From Prorocentrum cordatum (taxonomy: Eukaryota > Sar > Dinophyceae > Prorocentrales > Prorocentraceae), in assembly GCA_963575745.1 (NCBI GenBank), contig CAUYUJ010018457.1:37501-101500 (forward strand): a stretch of 64,000 nt of DNA. Direction: 5' to 3'. Position 1 is the first letter of the stretch; every line of letters starts with the position of its first letter. Positions 41,625-50,947 of the stretch are shown piece after piece. Below the pieces are notes generated by a model, which was not told the DNA's origin, made no database searches, and saw only the letters and a program-made list of their open reading frames with translations. Position numbers and translations under genes: made by a program.

Positions 41625-43345
41625 GGAGAAATATCATCTACCCATGTTCCTGTAGGTTGTTCGCGTATAAACCACCTCCGAGAGTCATCTTGGGTTACAG
41701 CAATTTCACCACAATAAGTTATGTGTGGTAAGTCTTCTTTATGGTGCTGTTCCCAAGTGTTGTAGTTGACTTTGTAGTTGTAGTAGGATGGTGGTCCTGT
41801 GGTGCGGCAGCTGGGTTGCAGTATGGCAACTCGTACGTAGCATATAGCAAAGTAATGGTCTATAACCTGCTGCACCGAGGGGTCTCCCAGGTCGACATAT
41901 GTAGTCTTGTCCAAGTTGCCGCCTGAGGAAAGTCCCCTTGAGAAGGCAAGCTCTGAGATGCCACCCTCACCGCCACAAAGCTCCAACATATCCACGCAGT
42001 TGTTATGACCATAGCATAGTGTAGCAACTATGCTGTATATGTTAGCGTGTGTGTCGGGCATAGATGTGGGGAGGGTAAGGAACAGGTCATCGTCCTCGTC
42101 GGAGCTTATCAGCTCAACAGGGACGTCAGTACTCCAGGTTGCCATAAGATCCTGTCCGAGTCCTGACAAGTCGTCGCCGCAATCATCGTTTCCGTCTTCA
42201 ACGTGCTTTTTAATGCGGCGAGGCTTGATGCCTGCTTCCTTTTCGGCTTTGAGCCTCTCCTTCTGCTTTATGCGCGATTCAGTGGGTAAAACTTGCTCGT
42301 CTTGTTCGTCGGTCTGTGTACTCATTGTCGTGGTTGAATGGGTACATGCGTCAATCGCCAGAGTCGGGAGGGGGAGAGAACAGTCATCTCTGATGACGCG
42401 TCGATGTTTCTGTGGTGATTGAGTCGGCTCGTTTCCGAGCAAGACCGGTTCCTCGGGTTGCCGATATAACCGAGTACTGATGTTGGCAACCCCTGCAGGT
42501 AATGGTGCATGCCAATCATATCCTGTTGGTTGATCGGTAACTGAGATATCTTGAATAACCGCATTGGTATCCAGGTTAATTGTTACACGCCGGATGACTT
42601 CAGACCATTTTGGTCCTCCCTTATTAGTCGTCACGTAGTGACGGGTGTTGTGGTCTGTGCGTGTATACGTATTTAAGTATACAGGCACGTTTCCGTGCGT
42701 GGTGGTGCTCCCCAGGATGTTGTCACTCAAGTGACGGATGAGTGTAGTACGTGTCTGAGCTCGCCATTCAGCATGCCGTACTGTATGGCCGTACCAATCC
42801 AACACATGTTGTGGCATTGCCTGCTTACAGGTACATGCCCACAGCTTCGAGCTGATCGGTATTGATGATGCTACCTGCATATAGGTACCGCTTGGTGTAC
42901 TGTCTTGCATATTGAACCGAATACCGAAATGACACAAACGCATCCGTATTACTGACAACTTTAGATCTTCCAGGGTGTCACGTACTGGAGATAACTTCCA
43001 AACATATCCTGGGGGACCAAATATTATGATCTGCATGCGGAGTTTCTTGGCTTTTATCGACAGGTTCTGGATACGTGACCAATGTGGGGCCACTCTCTTT
43101 CCTGGAGTTCTTACGTACCCGTCACTCGGAGTACTGATCCATATGAGAGTGTAATCTCCACTGATCACCGCACCTAGGTAGTTTGTGCCCACGCTTGTCA
43201 TAAGTTCGTTGTGGGAAATACGATCACAAATATAACCTCGTGTGCGGAGGTCGGCACATGCCTCCCTCGTATCTTCAATGACAAAAGCCCTTTTACTAAG
43301 GCAGGTTACCCCGCTGTCCTTGTTACCCCCCGGCTTTTCAGCCAA
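41327..43345 (-). CDS. Methyltransferase-like region of the 16-kb polyprotein (672 codons)
   Basis: Two Rossmann-like parts are visible. The first (residues about 15-190) has TREACADLRTRGYICD, GDYTLIWISTPSDGYVRTP and KLRMQIIIFGPP, and resembles the pre-integrase domain of E2. The second (about 465-600) has MLELCGGEGGISELAFSRG (motif-I-like, Gly-rich), TTYVDLGDPS (acidic second strand) and VAILQPSCRTTGPP, a Pro-Ser-Cys loop comparable to the Pro-Cys motif of cytosine methyltransferases. Activity is not established. The nominal start at 43,345 is TTG. The frame is really an in-frame continuation of the upstream protease frame, separated only by the TGA at 43,385-43,387, so readthrough or a lost sense codon is likely. 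It ends inside the pol frame. Confidence 0.65.
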   Translation of the reverse strand: MAEKPGGNKDSGVTCLSKRAFVIEDTREACADLRTRGYICDRISHNELMTSVGTNYLGAVISGDYTLIWISTPSDGYVRTPGKRVAPHWSRIQNLSIKAKKLRMQIIIFGPPGYVWKLSPVRDTLEDLKLSVIRMRLCHFGIRFNMQDSTPSGTYMQVASSIPISSKLWACTCKQAMPQHVLDWYGHTVRHAEWRAQTRTTLIRHLSDNILGSTTTHGNVPVYLNTYTRTDHNTRHYVTTNKGGPKWSEVIRRVTINLDTNAVIQDISVTDQPTGYDWHAPLPAGVANISTRLYRQPEEPVLLGNEPTQSPQKHRRVIRDDCSLPLPTLAIDACTHSTTTMSTQTDEQDEQVLPTESRIKQKERLKAEKEAGIKPRRIKKHVEDGNDDCGDDLSGLGQDLMATWSTDVPVELISSDEDDDLFLTLPTSMPDTHANIYSIVATLCYGHNNCVDMLELCGGEGGISELAFSRGLSSGGNLDKTTYVDLGDPSVQQVIDHYFAICYVRVAILQPSCRTTGPPSYYNYKVNYNTWEQHHKEDLPHITYCGEIAVTQDDSRRWFIREQPTGTWVDDISPWKKLANRPTSQPYALTNALRDLKTRLVTILRSRQISPATTRQFLNLLSDSSGTVSMCTHNRAIPSFHWHKNTPDDCSLPSWKLYIWRKPLTPRAETRL

Positions 43346-43384
43346 CAGGCAAGACGACGAGGGGGCGACGTCGCCCTGCCATCT

Positions 43385-44704
43385 TCAAGATGAAGAAGAT
43401 GTGCCTACAATATCTGCCAGCATCTGGGCTTCCCTCAGATGCTGGAGCTCAGCACTGCAGCGCGCCGTGGCCTCAGAGGCGGATTGCTCCGCAAATGCTG
43501 TCAGCATCGATGGATTATCCATCAGCTGTTTCAGCACGCCTTTGGACCTAGCGTCGCTGACCGTATGCAATTCACGATTAGTGTATCCCATCACTATCTT
43601 ACGGCGGGACTGTACAGCGTCCATGGGTACACTACCACCATGCAGGGCCAGTGTCCTGGCAACAAAACAATCGAACGTCTCGAGATCGTCGATGTTGTCG
43701 CCTCGCATGGTGGCCTTGGCGAGCGTCTCCATCAACCCCTGGGGCAGGTTTCCCTGCAATTGCTTGCGCTCCTGCGCCGGGGTCGGCTCGCCTGTCAGCA
43801 CTGTCTGGAAGGACGTGCTGCTTGAGCTCGAGGCGGGTTGCCCCGCAGCTCCAAAACAATCACACCTGATCGACAGATGCCCTGACGGCAACTTTGTCGT
43901 CGGCATGATTTTGGAGCCTTCTGGGAGCTCCATTTTGACCTGCCCCTTACCAGGGAATATCAGCTTCTCCTGGCCTCGTTCAAGCACGATGATCGTGCGT
44001 TTGTCCTGCATACTGTCGAGGCCTAGGATGGCTGGCAGGTCCTTGCCACAGCCTGACACAATGTTCGTCTTGTATGAATCGAGTTGGGCCGACCCCTGGT
44101 ACTCGCAGGCAATACTGAATGTGCCTACGGTATCCGCTGGGGCCGACCCTTCTCCCACTCCGTTGATATTCAAACGAGAGCGGGGCTCGAACGTACAAGT
44201 ACGGCCATGTGCCTCGGCAGCCTGGACGAACTTACGGCTCGTGTTCTCGCCCATGATGTTGATCTTCGAACCGACGTCGATGAGTATGGAGTTTCCACCA
44301 TCATCCAAGAACGTCTTACTCGGCTGCTTGATGTGCACAATTTCTGAAGTGTCGGCTGTGTCGGTAGGCGGGTTTCCCCGCGGCACAGTCGTGCTCCCTG
44401 GCGGGTTACCCCGCATGACACTGGCATGCGACTCGCTCTCGGCCATGCGTGCCAGGTCGATGTACTGGAAGTACGACACGTGCTGGGCGTGATCGCCACG
44501 CTCCTCCCGCCAGTTGGCATACTCATCACGTATGCTCTTATACTGCTCGCGGGTCGTGCGCCTTATCAACGTCAGGTACGAGTGAAGGGCGATGTCTTGC
44601 AGCCCCTCGTTCGTGATGTGATCCCGGTACTTCAGCCACTCCTCGAACTCCTCGTTCGTCGCTGTGATGTTGACGGCCCTGGCTGCTGTTGCTGCTGACG
44701 CCAC
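43385..44704 (-). CDS. Protease region of the 16-kb polyprotein (retropepsin, 439 codons)
   Basis: Residues about 1-110 form a helical region (NEEFEEWLKYRDHITNEGLQ, IRRTTREQYKSIRDEYANWR). A retropepsin-like domain follows: SILIDVGSKINIMGE with catalytic Asp near residue 143 (DVGS in place of DTGA/DSGS), a flap-like region, and DLPAILGLDSMQDKRTIIV near 225-245 as the carboxy-terminal motif. The rest is a Gln/Glu-rich helix. The nominal start (44,704) is GTG. The coding signal actually continues from the upstream frame with a +1 shift in the sequence around CTCAGTGGCGTC, so a separate start is doubtful. It ends at a TGA, after which the same frame stays open for 672 more codons. Confidence 0.7.
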   Translation of the reverse strand: MASAATAARAVNITATNEEFEEWLKYRDHITNEGLQDIALHSYLTLIRRTTREQYKSIRDEYANWREERGDHAQHVSYFQYIDLARMAESESHASVMRGNPPGSTTVPRGNPPTDTADTSEIVHIKQPSKTFLDDGGNSILIDVGSKINIMGENTSRKFVQAAEAHGRTCTFEPRSRLNINGVGEGSAPADTVGTFSIACEYQGSAQLDSYKTNIVSGCGKDLPAILGLDSMQDKRTIIVLERGQEKLIFPGKGQVKMELPEGSKIMPTTKLPSGHLSIRCDCFGAAGQPASSSSSTSFQTVLTGEPTPAQERKQLQGNLPQGLMETLAKATMRGDNIDDLETFDCFVARTLALHGGSVPMDAVQSRRKIVMGYTNRELHTVSDARSKGVLKQLMDNPSMLTAFAEQSASEATARCSAELQHLREAQMLADIVGTSSSS

Positions 44705-47700
44705 TGAGGATTCTGATAAGGTCTAGCGACGGACTATCAGTTTCAGGATTGTTGGCATCCAGCATAAATGTTGTGTGCGTATTATCCATCTGATTCTGGA
44801 AATGTCGTACACGCAATTCACGCAGCTGATCAGGGTCCAGTGACATCTCAGCCTCGCCTCCACTCTGGGGAGACATCTGAGGAATATCATGCAGGTTTCC
44901 CTGCTGAGGCGCCGTAATCGGGATAAACTGATCAGAATATCCCGTTTCCATAGGCGGCCTTACCTCTTCAGGCAGGTATCCCTGCTGTTGTGACTGGGCT
45001 GTCTGCATAGCTAGCATCCTAGACGTCATCTCCTCCACCATGCTCCTCAGCTCCCGCAGCTCTCTCGCTGATTGCTCAGGAGTCTGACTAAAGGAGCCGG
45101 TCCATGGGAAGGATGATGCTACAATGCCAGGTGCTCGACAGATAGCACATGGTGGCTGCTGGGGATCTCCTTCACGCTGGTTTGTAACGTGGCCCACCGC
45201 ATTAGAATTCCAGCATCCCTCGTGGAACAAGTGGTTGCACCTCAGGCGGTAAACACTGTCCCTGGGCTGATATTCTTCGAGGCATACTGCACAGGTATCT
45301 TCCATCCCAGTAAGGACCTCTACGTCTGCTGCCCTGGGATATACCCGCCGCTGCCTCTCCAGCACCGTCTCGGAGGGCATGAAGGCTGATGGGGGAGTCC
45401 CCGTTGGATTCAGCACCTCCTGCACTTCAACATTTCGCATGGAAGTGGTAGGAGTCACGGCGGGCGAGTTTCCTCGCAAAGGTGAGCCCCTGTTCCTCAC
45501 CACATCAAGTGCAGCTGCACGTGACTGACCCCGTACACTTTGCACCGCCTGCCTTCTCCTGAAGCATGCCTGTTGAGTGTGGTGCGTCTGCCTGATGTAG
45601 TCAGGCACGCCCCTACTGCCAGACGATATTGAATGGGCAGTGGGCTGGACAACCACCTCTGGTGGGGTCGGTGAAGGCATGAAGGCCATGTGCGGGCACA
45701 TGGAATGGTCACTGCAGCGCACATTAGTGAGGTTATGCATCTGATCCGCCAATTCACGAACATATTTGTTCGGAACCCTTGACCCATCAGGGTATAATGG
45801 CGGGTTCATCTGCGCTGGTGGTGGCCTCTGGCCCTGAGACATGCTCGGATGGGCATTGAACGCCGGGATAAAGGCTCGTTGCCGAGCAGGATCCCGTGGG
45901 TTGGGACCCTCAGGCTCCCAGGACCAGGCTGGCCTCCACCTCTGCCCACTTGGGTGAGGCAGATTATGGCTCTGCACCTGCTGCACCGCGGCCGCCACTC
46001 TTGAGCGATAGTCGTCAGGTACACCCGCCCTGTGGTGGCTTGGTGTGCCAGGCAGGTTTCCCTGCTGACTCGTTGGCGTGCCGGGCGGCATCATGTTGAG
46101 GAGGGCTGTGCTGTGTTCAGCCCTAGCCGCAGCTATCCTCTCCATGAGAGTGCCGTTTGTGGCAGGGCGGACAGGTGTCCCGAATGGGGATTGTGCCGGT
46201 GGTGTGCCCAATGGAGTCATGCCCCTTGGAGTGTGCATGCTCTGAGTAGGGCTTCCATGCATTGGCTCAAACCGAGCAGGTCCGCTTGTAGGCAGGTTTC
46301 CCTGCATGGCCTGACGATTTCTCGTAGCCATAGCGGACATTGCTCCCTGGCCTGCGGCCCAGGGGTCCTGCTGGTATAGCCTGTCCGCCAGCTGTTCTAC
46401 CTGGTCAGGGTTCAGCGCGGCTGCGATCTGATCCAGGTCCGAGGTATTGATGGCCTGCCAAGACACGGCACTAGGCCCTTGGCTTGGGGCACGGCTTGGA
46501 GCCGCGCTCCCGGCCTCACTCTCGGTAATCATGAAGATCCGATAGATCTCAGGCTGGTTTCCCAGCTTGGTAGGGCTGTAGTGGTCCCCAACTTCCCTGT
46601 GGAAGTAACCCATAGGGGGGTCAACGCCCCCTTGGTCTCGGGACCACTGGTACTTAACGCTAGCAGTGCCAACGTCAGCCCACCTGTCAGGAGCAGACAT
46701 CGTTGCGACAGAGACTCGCGCATGGCGGCTCCCCAGATACTCTGGATTACGCCAGTGCCTTCCTGTGGACAGGTCCTCTACATGGGAGATATAATACGGT
46801 TCAATGATGCCGTTATCTCCCTCGGACAAGAGGACTCCGTTATCGGACCAACAGAACTTCATACCATCTTGTATGGCCTTACGCCAATCTACGAAGATGA
46901 TGATGTCTGAGTCTGGGTCCCACCCACTGTTCACGGCACGGCGGCGAACTGTCGGCACGAAATGAATGTGCGACCGGCCTGTCCCCTTTTTCTTCGTGTT
47001 ATGCTCAGGTCTACAGGACAGGCCGTGCCACATAATCCCTTCGAAGGCGTGCCATCGAGTGCCATGCATAGCAACATCGGGGTATGGGGCCGGTCTCCCG
47101 GCAGGTTGGTCGCACAGCACAATGTAGCTGTACAGCGACCATGGAGCTTTCAATTCCCATGAATGCCCCTGAGAGGCGCGGACGAAGATAGCGGGCTCTC
47201 CGGAGTCCCGCATCAACACCTTGAACTGTAGGCGCTGTTTTTCTTCTCCGTCTGGTTCACGAACATGAACAACTTCCATCATGATGGCTGCTAGTTGGTC
47301 AACCGAGCGCCTACATAGATGCTCGTTGATGACCTTGGCCTCGTCATATCTTGGATTATACCCAGCGTGTCTTGATTGACCTGTGTTCCACGGGTAAGGG
47401 TCCACGAGTTCCACTAGGTTAACCCAACCATCATGATCATCGAAAGATTCCAGGCTCCACACAGGATTGTGTTGCCTGTCTGGCGCATGTCTGCATATCC
47501 TGCTGAGAGCTTTGCTCAGATGTTTGAGAATATCATTGGATGTGGGAAGGATTCCAGCTTTCCTGCATTCCTTCATGAATGTCTCATCCACCGAGCGTAT
47601 CGGTGGGAGCTTCCGAAGCGCAAGTCTATCCCTGATCACATTCGGAGTCCCACTAGTGAAGGACGTGTCGCCTGGGCGGTGCAGCTGAACCACTGGCGGG

Positions 47701-48689
47701 TTTCCCCGCATCGGAACCTCTGTTGCTGAAGAGGCTGCGGCTCCTGAAGAGGAGGAAGCTGCGGCGGCAGCGCCTGGCGGGTTTCCCCGCAGAGATGCGC
47801 GACTGGCGCTGCCCCTGATCTTCGGCACCCAGGTACCCCTCGACATAGCACCTTCATCGGACCTCCTGGAACGGGCCGCCACAGGCGAAGCTGGCGCAGG
47901 TGCATACCCACTGCGCTCGAAAGCTGCCGCCTTTTTCGCAATGGAGCTGCTGCGACTAGGCGGGCGTCTTCGTTCCTCCATAGGGTCCTGAGGTTGCTGC
48001 TTGGGCTCAGGCGCTTGTGTAGGAGTTGCGCCAATCGGCGGCCTCGGGGTTTCAGTTCGAGGCACCTCCATCTGCACGTCTGGCCCAGGGTCATGAGGGC
48101 TCGTCTTCGGTTTCGGCACCGAGGACGGCTTAGGTGTCGGGGGTTCACTCTTGGCCTTCGAAGTTAGTGGGAGTGGGGGCTTCGGAGCCCTCTTCATGTA
48201 GATCTTACTAGAATCCTCCAACATCTTGCGAGTTGCCTCGCGAGTGCGTTCTTCTGCTGTCCGCATGCGCTCCTCGTCCTCCGCCACACGTTGAGCCTTT
48301 TTCTCATCCTTGATTGTCGGTTCTGGTTGCTGGGACTGGCTAGAGACGCCAGGCGAATTTCCTCGCATACTAGGAAGACTAAAGAGCGCGTCTTTCTCTT
48401 CCTGGGTCATGGCTACCAGTCCCCTTGGAACCGGAGAAGGCTTCTCTTCTTCTTTCGGATCCAAGTGGCTCAAGATCCCGAGACGACGATTCACTTCTGC
48501 GATCTCTTCCTGTGTCATCGGGATAAGTTGCGGATGGCCCTCTTTATGAAGGGTTTTGCCCCTGTTCGGGCTCAGGCCATCGTTGTTGCCAACGGGGCAT
48601 CCTGGCCTGTGGTTCTGGAACGGCTGGGAACAAGGTCCGCATGCTGCGTGAGGCCTATACTGCTTGCGCGCCGCGATAATGTCTCGCAA
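44538..48689 (-). CDS. Tpt1/KptA RNA 2'-phosphotransferase plus RING-H2 finger (1,383 codons)
   Basis: Residues about 385-640 match the Tpt1/KptA family, which removes the 2'-phosphate left at RNA ligation junctions, using NAD+. Visible signature residues are LSKALSRICRH (Arg400-His401), VRASQGHS (Arg504 to Ser510), MHGT (His542-Thr544), and GRSHIHF (Arg572 to Phe577), followed by SGWDPDSDIIIFVDWRKAI. All hallmark residues I know are present. Residues 1,133-1,184 form a RING-H2 finger: C-x2-C-x14-C-x-H-x2-H-x2-C-x21-C-x2-C. The remainder is Pro/Gln/Ser-rich linker with many xGNxP peptides. An upstream stretch in the same frame (from about 49,120) is coding-like and is cut only by a TAG near 48,793, so the true amino terminus probably lies in the preceding region. 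This combination inside a retrotransposon is unusual. Confidence 0.85.
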   Translation of the reverse strand: MRDIIAARKQYRPHAACGPCSQPFQNHRPGCPVGNNDGLSPNRGKTLHKEGHPQLIPMTQEEIAEVNRRLGILSHLDPKEEEKPSPVPRGLVAMTQEEKDALFSLPSMRGNSPGVSSQSQQPEPTIKDEKKAQRVAEDEERMRTAEERTREATRKMLEDSSKIYMKRAPKPPLPLTSKAKSEPPTPKPSSVPKPKTSPHDPGPDVQMEVPRTETPRPPIGATPTQAPEPKQQPQDPMEERRRPPSRSSSIAKKAAAFERSGYAPAPASPVAARSRRSDEGAMSRGTWVPKIRGSASRASLRGNPPGAAAAASSSSGAAASSATEVPMRGNPPVVQLHRPGDTSFTSGTPNVIRDRLALRKLPPIRSVDETFMKECRKAGILPTSNDILKHLSKALSRICRHAPDRQHNPVWSLESFDDHDGWVNLVELVDPYPWNTGQSRHAGYNPRYDEAKVINEHLCRRSVDQLAAIMMEVVHVREPDGEEKQRLQFKVLMRDSGEPAIFVRASQGHSWELKAPWSLYSYIVLCDQPAGRPAPYPDVAMHGTRWHAFEGIMWHGLSCRPEHNTKKKGTGRSHIHFVPTVRRRAVNSGWDPDSDIIIFVDWRKAIQDGMKFCWSDNGVLLSEGDNGIIEPYYISHVEDLSTGRHWRNPEYLGSRHARVSVATMSAPDRWADVGTASVKYQWSRDQGGVDPPMGYFHREVGDHYSPTKLGNQPEIYRIFMITESEAGSAAPSRAPSQGPSAVSWQAINTSDLDQIAAALNPDQVEQLADRLYQQDPWAAGQGAMSAMATRNRQAMQGNLPTSGPARFEPMHGSPTQSMHTPRGMTPLGTPPAQSPFGTPVRPATNGTLMERIAAARAEHSTALLNMMPPGTPTSQQGNLPGTPSHHRAGVPDDYRSRVAAAVQQVQSHNLPHPSGQRWRPAWSWEPEGPNPRDPARQRAFIPAFNAHPSMSQGQRPPPAQMNPPLYPDGSRVPNKYVRELADQMHNLTNVRCSDHSMCPHMAFMPSPTPPEVVVQPTAHSISSGSRGVPDYIRQTHHTQQACFRRRQAVQSVRGQSRAAALDVVRNRGSPLRGNSPAVTPTTSMRNVEVQEVLNPTGTPPSAFMPSETVLERQRRVYPRAADVEVLTGMEDTCAVCLEEYQPRDSVYRLRCNHLFHEGCWNSNAVGHVTNQREGDPQQPPCAICRAPGIVASSFPWTGSFSQTPEQSARELRELRSMVEEMTSRMLAMQTAQSQQQGYLPEEVRPPMETGYSDQFIPITAPQQGNLHDIPQMSPQSGGEAEMSLDPDQLRELRVRHFQNQMDNTHTTFMLDANNPETDSPSLDLIRILSGVSSNSSQGRQHHSDERGVRGVAEVPGSHHERGAARHRPSLVPDVDKAHDPRAV

Positions 48690-50947
48690 CTGAGTCCGCG
48701 CTTCTTGAATTTCAGGGCGGCGGATATTTGTTGCAAGCTGATAGCCTCCGCGGATGGCTTTGCCATCACTGACCCTATAGGCAGGGTTGCCCTAGCCGAA
48801 GGCCGAGTGTTCCCCTTTTCGGCGTCTTGGGTCGTTGTACGGAAGTAGCTGGCCACCTCTCCTGAGAGCGTGTTCTTTTGGGCCAGCCTGCCTCCACTCA
48901 CGAGGAAGTCGAGCCTGTGGATGTGGCTCTTCTCTGACGCGCGTATGGGAACGAGACCTTCTGGTGTTCTCATCAGAAGAGGCTGCCGAAGCAGCAGGAG
49001 CGGTACCCGGTGGAGGTGCCTGAGGAGGCTCCTGTGCGATCCTAGATGGATCGTCCGATGGAGGCAGGTCTCCCTGCTGGGTGGAGCTCGGCGCAAATGG
49101 TTCTTGTGCCGATGGTGATGAGATGATTCAGACTCGTCAGGATCGAAGTCAACCTCTTCCTCACAATTCACGTCCATCATGAGGATGGTGACGTCATCCT
49201 CATCTAACCCGCAACCATCGCCTTCTACTTCTTCTGATGTCGAACTACCGATGATGATGGCCATTGGCGTATCTGGTACAGGCAGGTTTCCCTGCATAGC
49301 CGGCGTCTGTGCGTCGCTCGGCTGTCCCGGGGTAGGAGGCACTGTTGTCGGCTCAGGCTCGTTGCCGAGCACAGGCTGCCCAGCAATGTTGCGCATGGCC
49401 GTATGGTTTGGCCTCATTCCCACCGCCTGGAGACCCCATCCTGGCGGAGGAAGATCATGACCGCGCATAGCAATAGCCATTTCTAGAGCATTACGCCATC
49501 TACCACGGGAGTATATCAAGTGACTCTGCACGTCCTGAGGATGCACGCTGTCAATGAGAGTCAGAGCTGCCAATAACAGCTCTGAGCTACCACAAGCATC
49601 AGTATCCTGTTCTATCATAATGTCAGCTTCGATATGTTCTTGACTCTCAGGATAACCAGTAATAAGTATCTCATGCATCCTCATGAGGGTCTGCAAAAGG
49701 GTGCGTGGTCCATATTCGCCTGGAGCAAGCGAACCAGGAGGTATGAACGGAGTATCTGGTTCGCCTGCAATGAAGGCCTGAACAAATGCCTGAGACTCCA
49801 TTTCAATTAAGTCTTCAGTGGTCTGGGGATATTCTCCCATCAAAGACGGCCTGTTTCCAGGCGGGATTTCGGGCGGAGGTTCGAGGTTTCGTTGAACCTC
49901 GGAAGGCGAAGCCTCTATAGTGGTGTCCTCGTCGTCGCTCTCGTAGGCCATGATGTTGCCTGGGTTCCCGAACATCCAGTCGAAGAAAGAAAGAGGCTGG
50001 TTTCCCAGCGTACCGTGGTCCACGGGAGTGAGCTCGTTATTGCCCATAACGAACCGGCGGACGTACTCGAGGTAGTACGCGTACAATCCATGACCATACG
50101 CCTCGAGCTCGTCGACGTTGTCCATGCCAACAACCCAAGTGAAAAATATCTGCTCCATAGCCTCAAAGTCCTGGAGGCTCAGATACTCAATGGATGGTTC
50201 ACTTGAGCCAAAATGGACTTCGGTCGACCTGCCCTTTCCATTTCCCTTCACTGGACAATCTCGCACAAGATGATCGGAACTACCACATTCATGGCATTTA
50301 AGAACCTGGCCGTCTCTACCTCGCGGGTTTCCCCGCCTACCTTTGCCTTTTCCTGAGGTCTCTCTACGGCCTTTACCACGGCCTTTTCCCCCAAAGAATA
50401 TCTCATCATGTTGTTCATCTGAGAGCCTCTGGAGAAATGCCGCGATGCCTCGTCCGTTCAACCTCCGACGACCTCGCTTGCCTTTACCCTTTCCTTTAAA
50501 ACTTCTACGTATCCTCCTTCTAACACGACGCACTGGTTTTCGTGTGAACCTCCTCCACCTTCGTTTAGCCTGTTGTAATAACCAGAACAAATGTTCAGCA
50601 CGCTGATTGTCGTTATCCATATTCATAATATCTGACCAATCTAAAGCTTCAACACCATCTGATGATATAGTGTCTGTATCGGTGCCGGAGTCGAAATCCT
50701 CGTCTCCCAAGTAGGTGGATACACCGTCGGTTAGGGGGTTTGATTCCCCCCATAAAGAACGGTGTGGTTGTGGTTCTCTAGAAGGAGGGCTGGTTGCCCA
50801 GCTTGGTTGTGATCGATCCCCTGCTAATAACGCAGTGGATTCACCTGGGTCATCGGCCCATATGCTTGAGGGCCCGTTTCCAGGCTGGGCTTCAGTAGTC
50901 AAGGTAGTGTAGAATTTTCCACTACCAGATCCCCTTCCCCTTTCCAA
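48572..50947 (-). CDS. Nucleocapsid-like CCHC protein of the 16-kb element (791 codons)
   Basis: Residues 130-215 are strongly basic (KRRWRRFTRKPVRRVRRRIR and GKGKGKRGRRR). They are followed by one zinc knuckle, C218-x2-C221-x4-H226-x4-C231, typical of retroelement nucleocapsid. The following 380 residues are acidic (SDDEDTTIEAS, DEDDVTILMMD). The nominal start is TTG at 50,947. The coding signal continues from the membrane-Gag frame by a +1 shift in an A/G-rich sequence (GGAAAGGGGAAGGGG), overlap 26 nt. From about 49,120 onward the frame reads as nonsense-like (HHHRHKNHLRR), while the other frame carries a natural Gln/Pro/Ala-rich sequence, so a -1 change occurs there and the last 180 codons are probably not translated as listed. 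Confidence 0.75.
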   Translation of the reverse strand: MERGRGSGSGKFYTTLTTEAQPGNGPSSIWADDPGESTALLAGDRSQPSWATSPPSREPQPHRSLWGESNPLTDGVSTYLGDEDFDSGTDTDTISSDGVEALDWSDIMNMDNDNQRAEHLFWLLQQAKRRWRRFTRKPVRRVRRRIRRSFKGKGKGKRGRRRLNGRGIAAFLQRLSDEQHDEIFFGGKGRGKGRRETSGKGKGRRGNPRGRDGQVLKCHECGSSDHLVRDCPVKGNGKGRSTEVHFGSSEPSIEYLSLQDFEAMEQIFFTWVVGMDNVDELEAYGHGLYAYYLEYVRRFVMGNNELTPVDHGTLGNQPLSFFDWMFGNPGNIMAYESDDEDTTIEASPSEVQRNLEPPPEIPPGNRPSLMGEYPQTTEDLIEMESQAFVQAFIAGEPDTPFIPPGSLAPGEYGPRTLLQTLMRMHEILITGYPESQEHIEADIMIEQDTDACGSSELLLAALTLIDSVHPQDVQSHLIYSRGRWRNALEMAIAMRGHDLPPPGWGLQAVGMRPNHTAMRNIAGQPVLGNEPEPTTVPPTPGQPSDAQTPAMQGNLPVPDTPMAIIIGSSTSEEVEGDGCGLDEDDVTILMMDVNCEEEVDFDPDESESSHHHRHKNHLRRAPPSRETCLHRTIHLGSHRSLLRHLHRVPLLLLRQPLLMRTPEGLVPIRASEKSHIHRLDFLVSGGRLAQKNTLSGEVASYFRTTTQDAEKGNTRPSARATLPIGSVMAKPSAEAISLQQISAALKFKKRGLSCETLSRRASSIGLTQHADLVPSRSRTTGQDAPLATTMA

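Noticed and set aside
42030-42422. Plus-strand frames inside the 16-kb element, such as 43,242-44,492 (416 codons)
   Set aside because: They are antisense to frames with recognisable domains and show no motifs of their own.
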